Shown piece by piece: positions 34,363 through 42,101 of a stretch of DNA of 64,000 nucleotides. The DNA comes from Flavobacterium zepuense. GTDB taxonomy: Bacteria > Bacteroidota > Bacteroidia > Flavobacteriales > Flavobacteriaceae. Below the pieces are notes generated by a model that saw only the letters and a list, made by a program, of their open reading frames with translations, had not been told where the DNA came from and did not search any database. Location of the stretch: positions 62,001 to 126,000 of the forward strand of contig NZ_VJVZ01000004.1 in NCBI RefSeq assembly GCF_007097145.1, read 5' to 3'. Position numbers and translations under genes: made by a program. Each line of letters opens with the position of its first letter. Positions within the stretch are counted from its first letter, which is position 1.

Positions 34363-34889
34363 GATGCTTTATTTTGAGTGGCAGAATCATCGATGGTATC
34401 CGAATCTAATTCATCTACAAGCTTTATAAGCAGTTCTCCGGTGCGCTCAATAGTTTGGGAGATTATGTTTTCGGGCACGCCATCAAAAACCTCACGGTGG
34501 GCACAATAACGATTACCCGGCAGCTTTATATGTATAAACATAGTACCTACAGGCTTATCGGCGGTTTCGCTACCACCGGGGGCAGTAAGGCCGGTTATGG
34601 CCACGGCAATATCACTTTTAAAGAATTTGCTAAGCCTTTCGGCAAGAAGCCGTGTAACTTCAGCCGATTCCGGGGTGTACTTTTCAATGATCTCGTTTGG
34701 GATATCAAAAAGCTCTTCCTTGGTACAGGCATCATAACACACGATACCGCCCAACAGCACACCACCCGATGTTGGCGTAAGCGAAAACTCCGATGCCAGC
34801 CATCCGGCAGTGGCACTCTCGGCAAGCGCTATTTTCAGGCCTTTTTCGGCCATGCGCCTGCTGCTTATAATAATACTTTCTGAGGCCAT
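34359..34889 (-). CDS. CinA C-terminal-domain protein (PncC/YgaD type NMN amidohydrolase)
   Basis: 176 residues, only the C-terminal amidase half of CinA. Typical motifs: LKIALAESATAGWLASEFS with the active Ser/Thr area, GGIVCYDACTKEELFDIP, and VAITGLTAPGGSETADKPVGTMFIHI. Enzymes of this kind deamidate nicotinamide mononucleotide to NaMN in NAD recycling. A short acidic tail (DELDSDTIDDSATQ) is extra. It is the third gene of the operon running from 35654 to 33230. Confidence 0.9.
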   Translation of the reverse strand: MASESIIISSRRMAEKGLKIALAESATAGWLASEFSLTPTSGGVLLGGIVCYDACTKEELFDIPNEIIEKYTPESAEVTRLLAERLSKFFKSDIAVAITGLTAPGGSETADKPVGTMFIHIKLPGNRYCAHREVFDGVPENIISQTIERTGELLIKLVDELDSDTIDDSATQNKAS

Positions 34890-34919
34890 AATAGTTAGGT
34901 TTAGTTACATTTAATTACA

Positions 34920-35174
34920 TCAAACGACTATTAAACCAGGCCTTAGTCTGTGGCAATCCGGATTATATTGCTCTGCCTCTCCGGGGCTAAATTTGTCATC
35001 CTCTTTTTCATCGGCAGAAATTTCTTCATTATGTTCCTGCTTCAGCTTTTCTTCAGATGGTGTGGTTTCATGGCGTTGGCTATCCTGGTCGCGCTGGCTT
35101 TGATGATGGTTACTTTCCCCATACTCCTGCCCGCCGCGATTTCCTTGTCCGGGGTTATCGTTTAACTGGCTCAT
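34920..35174 (-). CDS. Small very hydrophilic protein, unknown
   Basis: 84 residues, rich in Gln, Glu, Asn, His and Asp (GQGNRGGQEYGESNHHQ, then charged helix SEEKLKQEHNEEISADEKEDD), with a short hydrophobic C-terminal end. It has no signal or membrane segment. The composition is like hydrophilins or stress-induced disordered proteins; that is inference. The gene lies 9 bases after the lipoprotein gene and 30 before the CinA gene, so operon membership is likely. Confidence 0.6.
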   Translation of the reverse strand: MSQLNDNPGQGNRGGQEYGESNHHQSQRDQDSQRHETTPSEEKLKQEHNEEISADEKEDDKFSPGEAEQYNPDCHRLRPGLIVV

Positions 35175-35183
35175 AGTAAAAAA

Positions 35184-35654
35184 TTAATGAGTTAACTGGT
35201 CTTTTTTAGTTGTAACCCTTGAGTTGTTACCTGTGCTGCCGGTACCGGTTCCCTGGCCTGTACCCGATGTACCACCGCTATTAACAGGTTTACCAACCTG
35301 GCTGCTACTGTTCTCTACCTTATCGGTAATTTCTTCCTCAGTAAGGCCTGCTTTTTTAGGTTTGGCTGTACCAGAAGCTGCTGTGGCATTATTGTTTGAA
35401 GACGACCCCGCATTAGATGACGTTGCTGCATTAGCACGAATACTCCTGCCCGATGCTCCTGTACCATCATAACCCATTGCCACGGTATCATGAGGTGTCA
35501 TACAGGTATCTATATAAACCGTGTCAACCCTGCCTTCGGTAGTGGTCATAGTATCGCTTTTTCGGCTACAGCCATCGCATGATGTTACTATTTGCATACC
35601 CGCAACCAACGCTGTGGCTAACAGGCTATTTTTTATGATGTTTGACTTTCTCAT
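35184..35654 (-). CDS. Lipoprotein with Ser/Asn/Gly-rich tail
   Basis: 156 residues from the ATG at 35654 (MRKSNIIKNSLL); an upstream TTG-type start would push the signal inward. The signal ends at a lipobox (IVTSC). After it come DGCSRKSDTMTTTEGRVDTVYIDTCM and then a low-complexity Ser/Asn/Gly/Thr tail. Function unknown. It heads a likely five-gene operon (lipoprotein, hydrophilic protein, CinA-C, membrane protein, MgtC), preceded by a TAACTTTA box 27 bases upstream. Confidence 0.65.
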   Translation of the reverse strand: MRKSNIIKNSLLATALVAGMQIVTSCDGCSRKSDTMTTTEGRVDTVYIDTCMTPHDTVAMGYDGTGASGRSIRANAATSSNAGSSSNNNATAASGTAKPKKAGLTEEEITDKVENSSSQVGKPVNSGGTSGTGQGTGTGSTGNNSRVTTKKDQLTH

Positions 35655-35681
35655 ACTATTTGATTTTTTGGTTTGTACTAC

Positions 35682-35689
35682 TAAAGTTA
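35682..35689 (-). promoter_or_regulatory. TAACTTTA promoter-like box of the lipoprotein-CinA-MgtC operon
   Basis: On the minus strand TAACTTTA is followed by GTAGTAC, close to the TAACTTTATAGTATA of the 31495 gene. It is 27 bases before the ATG at 35654. Confidence 0.45.
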
Positions 35690-35758
35690 TCAATACAAAA
35701 CACTAAAGTGTCTTAACATTTAGGTAATTAGCAATTATATAACATTTTTAAGAAGCCG

Positions 35759-36034
35759 TTAACTTGTCTCATTACCACGGAATTTTGCCAGGCATTTAAC
35801 CGTTAAAATAGTACCGCATAGGGCTGCTGCAATGCTGTTAGCCATTATAATAGGCAGATCGTCTTTATAAATGCCGTAAATTACCCACAATACCATGCCT
35901 ACAAACAGCATGGCATAGGTGATAGCCGATATACTTTTTGTAGACCTTGTTTTTACAATTTTTATGGTTTGCGGTATGTTTGCCACGGTAACAAAACCGG
36001 CAGCTATAAGGCCTAAAATCTCAACGTTATCCAT
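35759..36034 (-). CDS. SemiSWEET sugar transporter
   Basis: 91 residues in three membrane helices, the size of bacterial SemiSWEETs that form dimers. The PQ-loop is VANIPQTIKIVKTRSTKSIS; helix 2 is ITYAMLFVGMVLWVIYGIY; helix 3 is PIIMANSIAAALCGTILTV with the conserved Asn. These proteins allow facilitated movement of sugars across the inner membrane. It lies between the two parts of the mannan locus, but the substrate is unknown and it is not in an obvious PUL operon. Confidence 0.9.
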   Translation of the reverse strand: MDNVEILGLIAAGFVTVANIPQTIKIVKTRSTKSISAITYAMLFVGMVLWVIYGIYKDDLPIIMANSIAAALCGTILTVKCLAKFRGNETS

Positions 36035-36076
36035 TTAGTTATCCATTTAGTTATTGTTTGTAGTTTTAGGAGGGTA

Positions 36077-36304
36077 TCACGGTATCTTATCTTCAAACTT
36101 TTCTTTAACCTTGCGGCTTATATAGGTACTCAGGCCCTTACCGGCGGTTGCCAGCTGTTTCATTTTTTCTATAACGCGCTTACCGGCACTGGCATAGGTA
36201 TAGCGGTATACGGCATTATTGTTAAACTGTACGGCAATAGCATCAGGTGTAATTTCATACCCTGTTACCCCGCTGTGGCCTTCTAAGTTTTTATACCGTT
36301 TCAT
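36077..36304 (-). CDS. KTSC-like small protein
   Basis: 75 residues. The order FNNNAVYRYTYASAGKRVIEKM, then ATAGKGLSTYISRKVKEKF resembles the KTSC domain (YxY strand, helix, and a GxFxxxxI..xY tail), though the Ser/Cys positions are not ideal. The molecular function of KTSC proteins is not settled; some sit on lysyl-tRNA synthetases. It has its own TAACTTTA box and no close partner. Confidence 0.6.
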   Translation of the reverse strand: MKRYKNLEGHSGVTGYEITPDAIAVQFNNNAVYRYTYASAGKRVIEKMKQLATAGKGLSTYISRKVKEKFEDKIP

Positions 36305-36327
36305 AAATCATTTATAGTGCTGCTGTA

Positions 36328-36335
36328 TAAAGTTA
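36328..36335 (-). promoter_or_regulatory. TAACTTTA promoter-like box of the KTSC-like gene
   Basis: On the minus strand TAACTTTA followed by TACAGCAG, 23 bases before the ATG at 36304. Confidence 0.42.
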
Positions 36336-36464
36336 CAGCACTTAACAGCCATGCAATAGCTTTTAACGCTTGATTAACTTGGAGTTAACAGCAGTACCCG
36401 ATTTTAAAGGGTAACTTCATAAAATATTAAAACATAGATAGCAAAACAATTAAAACTCAAAACC

Positions 36465-36794
36465 ATGAAAAAGATATTTTTATCGCTTGCTGCACTGTTT
36501 GCCTTTGGCATTGCACAGGCACAAACCACACCGGCGCAGGAACAGCCTGCTAAACAGGTACCCTCTAAAACTACCGAAGAGGTAGTGCAGAAAAACAAAA
36601 AAGAAATGGAAATTAAGCCTGACGCGGCCCATAAAAACGAACGGAAGCTTGATGGTACACAAACCCGTAAGGACGAAATGATAACCAACGATCATGTTAA
36701 GAGTACCTCTGCCCCTGAAAAGGTTACGGATACCACACAAACAGCGACTAAAAAAGCGCGAACCGCTAAAAAGTCGGCGGTAAAGAAAGCATAA
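36465..36794 (+). CDS. Secreted Lys/Thr/Glu-rich low-complexity protein
   Basis: 109 residues: signal peptide MKKIFLSLAALFAFGIAQAQ, then a highly charged, probably unfolded chain (EEVVQKNKKEMEIKPDAAHK), ending in a Lys/Ala-rich histone-like tail (KKARTAKKSAVKK). The signal is almost the same as in the genes at 18054, 31495 and 31986, while the mature chain is different. The basic tail could contact DNA or polysaccharide; this is speculation. A weaker TAACTTCA box lies at 36412. Confidence 0.6.
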   Translation: MKKIFLSLAALFAFGIAQAQTTPAQEQPAKQVPSKTTEEVVQKNKKEMEIKPDAAHKNERKLDGTQTRKDEMITNDHVKSTSAPEKVTDTTQTATKKARTAKKSAVKKA

Positions 36795-36798
36795 TTGT

Positions 36799-36940
36799 AA
36801 GCTGCGGCGGAGCGTTATATTTATAGCTACATAGCAAAAAAAATCAGAACTCCGGAGGAGCGGCATACGGTATGCCGCTCCTCCGGAGTTCTTGTATCAG
36901 GATGTATTCTATTTCTATAGATGTCGCTCCGCCGGAGCTT
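36799..36940. repeat. Nested inverted-repeat element with CTCCGGAGGAG arms
   Basis: The outer arms (36799-36814 and 36925-36940) match at 15 of 16 bases. The inner arms (36847-36868 and 36870-36891) are a 22-bp perfect inverted pair around one base, with core CTCCGGAGGAGCGGCATAC. The inner hairpin can also end transcription of the gene before it. This GC-rich element stands out from its AT-rich setting and resembles interspersed palindromes of flavobacteria. Confidence 0.8.
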
Positions 36941-36952
36941 TTGAACGCTTAA

Positions 36953-37324
36953 TTAATACGTTCCATCTTTATAATACCAACTATCCTGCTCTTTTATAAA
37001 AGTAGATGTTTCGTGGTGCACCTGTGCCTTTAAGTTGCTATCCAGGTAATACGCTTTAAATTCTACTACAGTTTCTGTAGCTGTAAGGATTTCCAGCTTG
37101 AGCCACTGGTTGCTCTTTGCCCACTCTAACATGGCTGCTTTACTGTGGTATTTGCGCTCCTTAGGCGCGGTGGTTTCCCATAAATAATCGGCTGCATGTA
37201 CAGCATAGGCGCTATAGCGCGAACGCATTAACGCCTCGGCTGTTGGCGCTTTTTTTATACCTTTTATATAGGGTTCGCAGCAGGTTGTATAAGGTTGTGA
37301 TGAGCCGCAATAACAATAAGCCAT
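36953..37324 (-). CDS. YchJ family (UPF0225) protein with SEC-C-like zinc motif
   Basis: 123 residues. The N-terminus carries CYCGSSQPYTTCCEPYI, a SEC-C-like Cys cluster for zinc. Then comes APTAEALMRSRYSAYAVHAADYLWETTAP, diagnostic of YchJ, and a NTF2-like domain that ends VHHETSTFIKEQDSWYYKDG. Function is unknown; a protein-binding or quality-control role has been suggested for the SEC-C motif generally. Single gene, full length. Confidence 0.92.
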   Translation of the reverse strand: MAYCYCGSSQPYTTCCEPYIKGIKKAPTAEALMRSRYSAYAVHAADYLWETTAPKERKYHSKAAMLEWAKSNQWLKLEILTATETVVEFKAYYLDSNLKAQVHHETSTFIKEQDSWYYKDGTY

Positions 37325-37409
37325 AATTTTATTTTTACGAAGCGCAAAGATAACTGAATATGAAATAGTATTTTAGCCATCATACTATCCATAGTTAATT
37401 TTAAGATAC

Positions 37410-38105
37410 ATGAGCAAATTATTACTTTTCGTTGTAAGCCTTTTTATACTTAGCTGCAACTCTAAAACAAAACCGATTAATGAATCTAAAAGTAAACAAA
37501 CGGTAACTACTGTAAAACTTACCGGTAAGCAAATTGCCGATGGTTTAGATAAACGACATTTTTTTGACCTTACGGATGCTATCGATATTACAGAAACAAA
37601 ACTTGCTGTTGAGGAATCTTATAACACCCTGCATTTTTTTGATGGAAAGATGAAAGGTGAAACGACACAATATACTGATAACCGCTTTTATGTTGTTGAT
37701 TGCGAAGAGCTTTTTGAAATTGGCGGCCTTACAAAGTATCTCGATGTTGTAAAAATTTCATTCGAAAAACTTGATTTAAAGTTAGAATATTCAAACGAGA
37801 AAATTATTCAGGCTGAAAAGCACTGGAAACACACAATAATCCTTAACGGAAAGCAATACACCGCTTATGACGAAGATTTTAATGATACTGACTGGGATTT
37901 AGCATTTATTAATTTTATTGAAATGCTAAACGATCAGTTATCACGGCAGGGCAGTAACGAAGCATTTTATCCAATAAATAGTGGTAATGGCGGGAGAATG
38001 GTTTTGCTTACTCCTGAGCAATTTCAATTTGTACAGGCTAATTTTCCAAGCGATGAAAATCTCCCAAAATCCCTAAATGAATGGAGAACCATGTATAAAT
38101 TTTAA
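37410..38105 (+). CDS. Hypothetical lipoprotein
   Basis: 231 residues. Lipobox at about Cys16 (LFILSC), then a basic/Ser-rich linker and a folded mixed alpha/beta domain (DGKMKGETTQYTDNRFYVVD; IILNGKQYTAYDEDFND; FINFIEMLNDQLSRQGSNEAFYPI; LLTPEQFQFVQANFP). I recognise no family. The gene is alone, has lower GC than its neighbours, and ends in an imperfect terminator before the mannanase gene. Confidence 0.7.
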   Translation: MSKLLLFVVSLFILSCNSKTKPINESKSKQTVTTVKLTGKQIADGLDKRHFFDLTDAIDITETKLAVEESYNTLHFFDGKMKGETTQYTDNRFYVVDCEELFEIGGLTKYLDVVKISFEKLDLKLEYSNEKIIQAEKHWKHTIILNGKQYTAYDEDFNDTDWDLAFINFIEMLNDQLSRQGSNEAFYPINSGNGGRMVLLTPEQFQFVQANFPSDENLPKSLNEWRTMYKF

Positions 38106-38143
38106 GTGAGCAATTACCTAAGTCGCCATATTATATCCCACAA

Positions 38144-38167
38144 AAAAAGAGCCTTGCGGCCCTTTTT
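38144..38167. terminator. Imperfect terminator between convergent genes
   Basis: AAAAAGAGCC, loop TTGC, GGCCCTTTTT with one mismatch. It has A- and T-tracts both ways and lies between the lipoprotein gene and the GH5 mannanase gene. Confidence 0.75.
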
Positions 38168-38168
38168 A

Positions 38169-39470
38169 TTATTTCCTTATCTTTTTATTGAAGTCTTTTA
38201 TCATATTAAGTGTTGACGTGTCGGTTGCAAAAACCGAGTTAAGCCCTTGTGGTTCCTGCGGCGGGTCGGCGGTAAAGGCATCGCCTTCTTTCCATTTGCC
38301 GTTAGTGGGATCGTTGGCCCCTGTGCCTGCAAAACCCCAAAAATTAAGGGCGGCAAAAGCTTCTTTATTGGCTACACTTTTTGCAAGCCTTTCAAAAATA
38401 GCTTTGTAAAAGGCATCCCTCTGGGCAACCGATGATTTCTTGTCTAAACTCTCGTTTTCCCTTGGTAACCCGAATTCCTCTAAAACTATTGGCTTGCCTA
38501 AATACTGTGCAACAGCAATATGATCATCTATATAGCCAATAGTTTTATTAATGGCTGTGGGCAATGTTTCTTTAGCCGCATCATGCTTGTACCAGCCCCA
38601 GTTTTTAGGCCATATGTGCATGGTTAAATAATCTATTTTAGGGTTGTTGTGGGTGCGCTCGTAAATGGCAATATCATCTGCCGAGCCCGCCTTACCTTCA
38701 CTACCGGTACAGATAAGGTGGTTACCATCAAGGCGGTCTATAACATTTACCACATCATTAAGCCATGTTGTAAAAGCCTGCTCATTATCAGCCGTAAAAA
38801 CACGCGGTTCATTAGCTATTTGCCAGGCCATGATGGTGTTATCATCAGTGTACTTAACTCTGCTATACGCATTGGTGCGGCCTAAAATGTACTCTATGTG
38901 TTTTTTAAACGCCTCCTGACAGGGCTGGCATTTATGAAATTGCTTTACATAATCCATAAACTGCGGCCATGTATTGGGCTTAATGTTAGGGTTAGGCAAT
39001 GGTCCCTGGCCATTCCACTCCAGGTATTGCGCCATACCGCCACTCCACTCCCAGTTGTTGTTAAGGTACAGTACCGCATACATATTACGCTTACGCATTT
39101 CAGAAAGCAGATAATCCAACCCATCTAACTGGTTGTTATCATACTCGCCCTGCTTAGGCTGAAGCGCCGGGGTAACGGTAAAATCCTGGGTTCCTGCTTC
39201 GGCGCCAACCAATATGCGCAGGTTATCAATGCCATCGGCTTTAAGCTGGTCTAATTCGGTTGCCAGTCGGGTACGGTCACCACCGGTTTTAGCAGCCAAC
39301 AGTGCCCCATACCAATAGTTGGCACCAATATAATGGTAGGGTTTATCACCTTTATAAAATTGCGTGCCCTTCACTGTAATACGCTGCGGCTCCTGTACTT
39401 TTTGTGCTGTACAAGCCACACCCGTTTGCAGAACCGCTGCACATAGCAACATCTTAAATGTATTCTTCAT
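38169..39470 (-). CDS. GH5 (subfamily 7) endo-beta-1,4-mannanase lipoprotein
   Basis: 433 residues with a lipobox-like TGVAC (Cys20). GH5_7 features: ITVKGTQFYKGDKPYHYIGANYWYG at the start, acid/base Glu221 in MAWQIANEPRVF, LTMHIWPKNWGWY and nucleophile Glu332 in VLEEFGLPRE. The enzyme cuts internal beta-1,4-mannosidic bonds. If lipidated it may act at the cell surface or in the periplasm. It is last in the minus-strand PUL operon (GH26, symporter, GH130, epimerase, GH26, GH5_7). Confidence 0.94.
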   Translation of the reverse strand: MKNTFKMLLCAAVLQTGVACTAQKVQEPQRITVKGTQFYKGDKPYHYIGANYWYGALLAAKTGGDRTRLATELDQLKADGIDNLRILVGAEAGTQDFTVTPALQPKQGEYDNNQLDGLDYLLSEMRKRNMYAVLYLNNNWEWSGGMAQYLEWNGQGPLPNPNIKPNTWPQFMDYVKQFHKCQPCQEAFKKHIEYILGRTNAYSRVKYTDDNTIMAWQIANEPRVFTADNEQAFTTWLNDVVNVIDRLDGNHLICTGSEGKAGSADDIAIYERTHNNPKIDYLTMHIWPKNWGWYKHDAAKETLPTAINKTIGYIDDHIAVAQYLGKPIVLEEFGLPRENESLDKKSSVAQRDAFYKAIFERLAKSVANKEAFAALNFWGFAGTGANDPTNGKWKEGDAFTADPPQEPQGLNSVFATDTSTLNMIKDFNKKIRK

Positions 39471-39531
39471 GTTGGTTTTATCGAATTGTTACTTTTCATT
39501 TTGGCTGAATACTAAATACTGCGACTGAAAA

Positions 39532-40770
39532 CTATTCCGCCGGCATGGTATACATATCCGGGATATTATTTTGCAGCACCGACTCTGCCCTCTTTGTAAA
39601 ATCTATAAAATCCTGGGTATTGCTTTGCCCTGCCGGGGGTACATAGTAGCCTGTAGCGGTATTATTCCAAAACATTACAAAGGCAAGCTGTACATCATTA
39701 GCCGTCATAGCGGTGTAGATATTGGTGTTGAAAAACGTAGGTATTACCGGATTGCCCGACGATACCTGCCAGCCGGTCTCGGTCATTGCGGCAACTTTGA
39801 CTTTAGCGTGCGCAATGTCCGATACCATTTTAAGCTTGTTGTTTGCCGTTACGATACCATTGCTTGCCCCTATTGCAAAATCGCCGTAGTTATCCATGCC
39901 TAAAACATCTATATAATCATCGCCGGGATAGCGGCTCAGGTAATTGGCCTCGGTAGTGTAGCTGTTATCCGGTGAAAAAGCATACAGCACATTGTGTACG
40001 CTTTTCGTATCTCTTAGATATTGCACTGTAAACTGCCACGCCTGTTTGTATTGCTCCGGCGTGCAATAAGCGCTGCCCCACCAAAACCAGTTGCCATCAA
40101 ACTCATGAAACGGGCGGAAAATAACCGGAATAACCTTATTATCAGTTCCTTTCAGGTTATTAAATACATCAGCAATTTTATCCAGTTTTGCTTTATAGTA
40201 TTCGTGGTTTTCGCCACCCGGCAGTATGCTTGTAAAGGCATTTTGCTTTTGTTCGTCGGTCATGCTATCGGCATAAAAATCAACGCCCTCGTAAGGCTCC
40301 CTAAAGTGCCAGCAAAATATATTTACCATGCCTTTATCGTAAGCCTCTTTCGCATCCTGCGTAATTTTTAGCTCCTGCTGGTAATACCAGTTAGATGGGT
40401 CTCCGGTATTCTGGTCGTCGGTTATAAACATAAAGTCCGACCCCAATAATGCCGGGTCGCTGCCCGTAGCTTTTTTAATGTCAGATGCCCCTCCGGCATC
40501 GTTATAAAAGCTGTTAAAGGCATCCTGCTGCCCGATAAGGTATTTTGTTTGCTGAAGTTTTTTAAGGTTGTAAAACAGCGCTACAGTCTCGGCAGTAGCG
40601 TTAGGGTCGGACATATACGAGCGTATATTGTCCTGATTAAACACATCTTCTTCGGGAAATACTTCCACGGGTGGTGTTATACCTGCATAGCCGTCATCAC
40701 TGCCTGAGCACGATGCCAATGTTACAAAAATAGCGCAAAAAGCAAATCTGAATAAATTTTTCCTGTTCAT
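39532..40770 (-). CDS. GH26 beta-mannanase lipoprotein (first of two)
   Basis: 412 residues from the ATG at 40770 (MNRKNLFRFAF), which puts the lipobox at Cys21 (LASCSGSDDG); an in-frame start eight codons earlier is less fitting. The Ser/Asp-Asp after the Cys hints at surface export. GH26 signs are FRPFHEFDGNWFWWG with the acid/base Glu and AAMTETGWQ with the nucleophile Glu. It probably cuts mannan or glucomannan. It shares only modest similarity with the second GH26 (45280), suggesting different jobs, such as surface endo-cutting versus mannobiose release. A 147-base gap upstream may hold an internal promoter. Confidence 0.93.
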   Translation of the reverse strand: MNRKNLFRFAFCAIFVTLASCSGSDDGYAGITPPVEVFPEEDVFNQDNIRSYMSDPNATAETVALFYNLKKLQQTKYLIGQQDAFNSFYNDAGGASDIKKATGSDPALLGSDFMFITDDQNTGDPSNWYYQQELKITQDAKEAYDKGMVNIFCWHFREPYEGVDFYADSMTDEQKQNAFTSILPGGENHEYYKAKLDKIADVFNNLKGTDNKVIPVIFRPFHEFDGNWFWWGSAYCTPEQYKQAWQFTVQYLRDTKSVHNVLYAFSPDNSYTTEANYLSRYPGDDYIDVLGMDNYGDFAIGASNGIVTANNKLKMVSDIAHAKVKVAAMTETGWQVSSGNPVIPTFFNTNIYTAMTANDVQLAFVMFWNNTATGYYVPPAGQSNTQDFIDFTKRAESVLQNNIPDMYTMPAE

Positions 40771-40917
40771 AATGTAGTAGTAGTAGTGAGGCACTTTAAA
40801 TTAGTATAAAGTGATAATTAAATTAAAGTGAAATTACCGTTTCAATCGTTTTCGAACTACTGCTTTTTTATCAAAAAAAGATACTATTTATTCAGATTGT
40901 CAAATATTTAAGGGTAT

Positions 40918-42099
40918 TTAATCTTTAAGCCTGGCAATAAGCTCTAAACATGCCCTTGAGTTATGATAAGGGCATTTCCAAAAACCGGCTTTATCCTTTT
41001 CTATTTTAGAATATTCTGAGTTTACACCCCATATCCACTCGCCATTTTGAGTGTCAATAATATAACCTTTCACAAATTGCCAGTTGTTTTGTGCTGCATC
41101 CAGATATTTTTGGTTGCCCGTAAGCTGCCATGCATTTACCATACCTATTAGCAACTCGCTTTGCGGCCACCAGTGTTTTTCAGCAATCAGCTCTTCGCTG
41201 TGCGGGTCGAATTCATACCACAATCCGCCATCAGCCGCATCGATACCTTTAAATGCAGCATCGGCCATAGTAACCGCATGCGTTTTGTAAATGGCAATCA
41301 GGCTTTCGTCTTGAATAACTTCTGCACACCATTGTAACAGCCATGCCGCCTCAATATCATGCCCGTACGAAATAACATCCGGTTTTTCCACCCACTCCTC
41401 ATTAAAAAATAAGTGAAGATGGCCCGTTTCTGCATTAATAAAATGGTCGTTTATGGTATTAAGCAATTGCGTAATCACCTCTTTAAGATGCGCATCGGGC
41501 CAAACACGGTAGAGGTTGGCATACCCCTCTACAATATGCAGGTGGGTATTCATGGTCTTTTTCTCGTTGGCATCTTTATCGCTTAAGCGAAGATCGTCAA
41601 TAGGTTTCCAATCGCGCGTAAAAGCTTCAAAATAACCAAGGTGCTCTTTATCAAAACTATGCTCCTCTATTTTTTTAAACAGTCTGATGGCAAGCTGTAA
41701 TGCTTCTTCGTTATAGGAAACCGAATAAAATTCGGATAGTCCGTAAATAGTAAACGCCAGCGCATAGATCTGGTTCTTGGTATCTTTAGGAGAACCATCT
41801 GCATTCAGGCTCCAAAAAATCCCCCCAAAATGCTCATCGTAAAAATGGTTAATTATATATTGGTACGCCCTTTCGGCAATTTCAAGATGTTTTGGGTCTT
41901 TAGTAACCGCATACGAAGCAGAAAATGCCCACAAAATGCGGGCATTTAATACTGAGCCTTTTTCGGCATTGTAGTCTTTAATATTGTTATAATCTATAGT
42001 GCCTAAAAAGCCACCGTTTAGATTATCTACCATATTACGCTCCCAATATTTTAAAATGGAAAACAACTCGGTGTGCATTTCTTCTTTTAACGAAGCCAT
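40918..42099 (-). CDS. Cellobiose/mannobiose 2-epimerase (AGE superfamily)
   Basis: 393 residues, the length of characterised Bacteroides cellobiose 2-epimerases. It reads as an (alpha/alpha)6 barrel: LKYWERNMVDNLNGGFLGTIDYNN, LNARILWAFSASYAVTKDP, HFGGIFWSLNADGSPKDTKNQIYALAF, MNTHLHIVEGYANLYRVWPD and KHWWPQSELLIGMVNA, with the conserved His residues. It turns beta-1,4-mannobiose into 4-O-beta-mannosyl-glucose in the cytoplasm. It sits 2 bases after the GH130 gene, its pathway partner. Confidence 0.94.
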   Translation of the reverse strand: MASLKEEMHTELFSILKYWERNMVDNLNGGFLGTIDYNNIKDYNAEKGSVLNARILWAFSASYAVTKDPKHLEIAERAYQYIINHFYDEHFGGIFWSLNADGSPKDTKNQIYALAFTIYGLSEFYSVSYNEEALQLAIRLFKKIEEHSFDKEHLGYFEAFTRDWKPIDDLRLSDKDANEKKTMNTHLHIVEGYANLYRVWPDAHLKEVITQLLNTINDHFINAETGHLHLFFNEEWVEKPDVISYGHDIEAAWLLQWCAEVIQDESLIAIYKTHAVTMADAAFKGIDAADGGLWYEFDPHSEELIAEKHWWPQSELLIGMVNAWQLTGNQKYLDAAQNNWQFVKGYIIDTQNGEWIWGVNSEYSKIEKDKAGFWKCPYHNSRACLELIARLKD

Positions 42100-42101
42100 T
42101 A

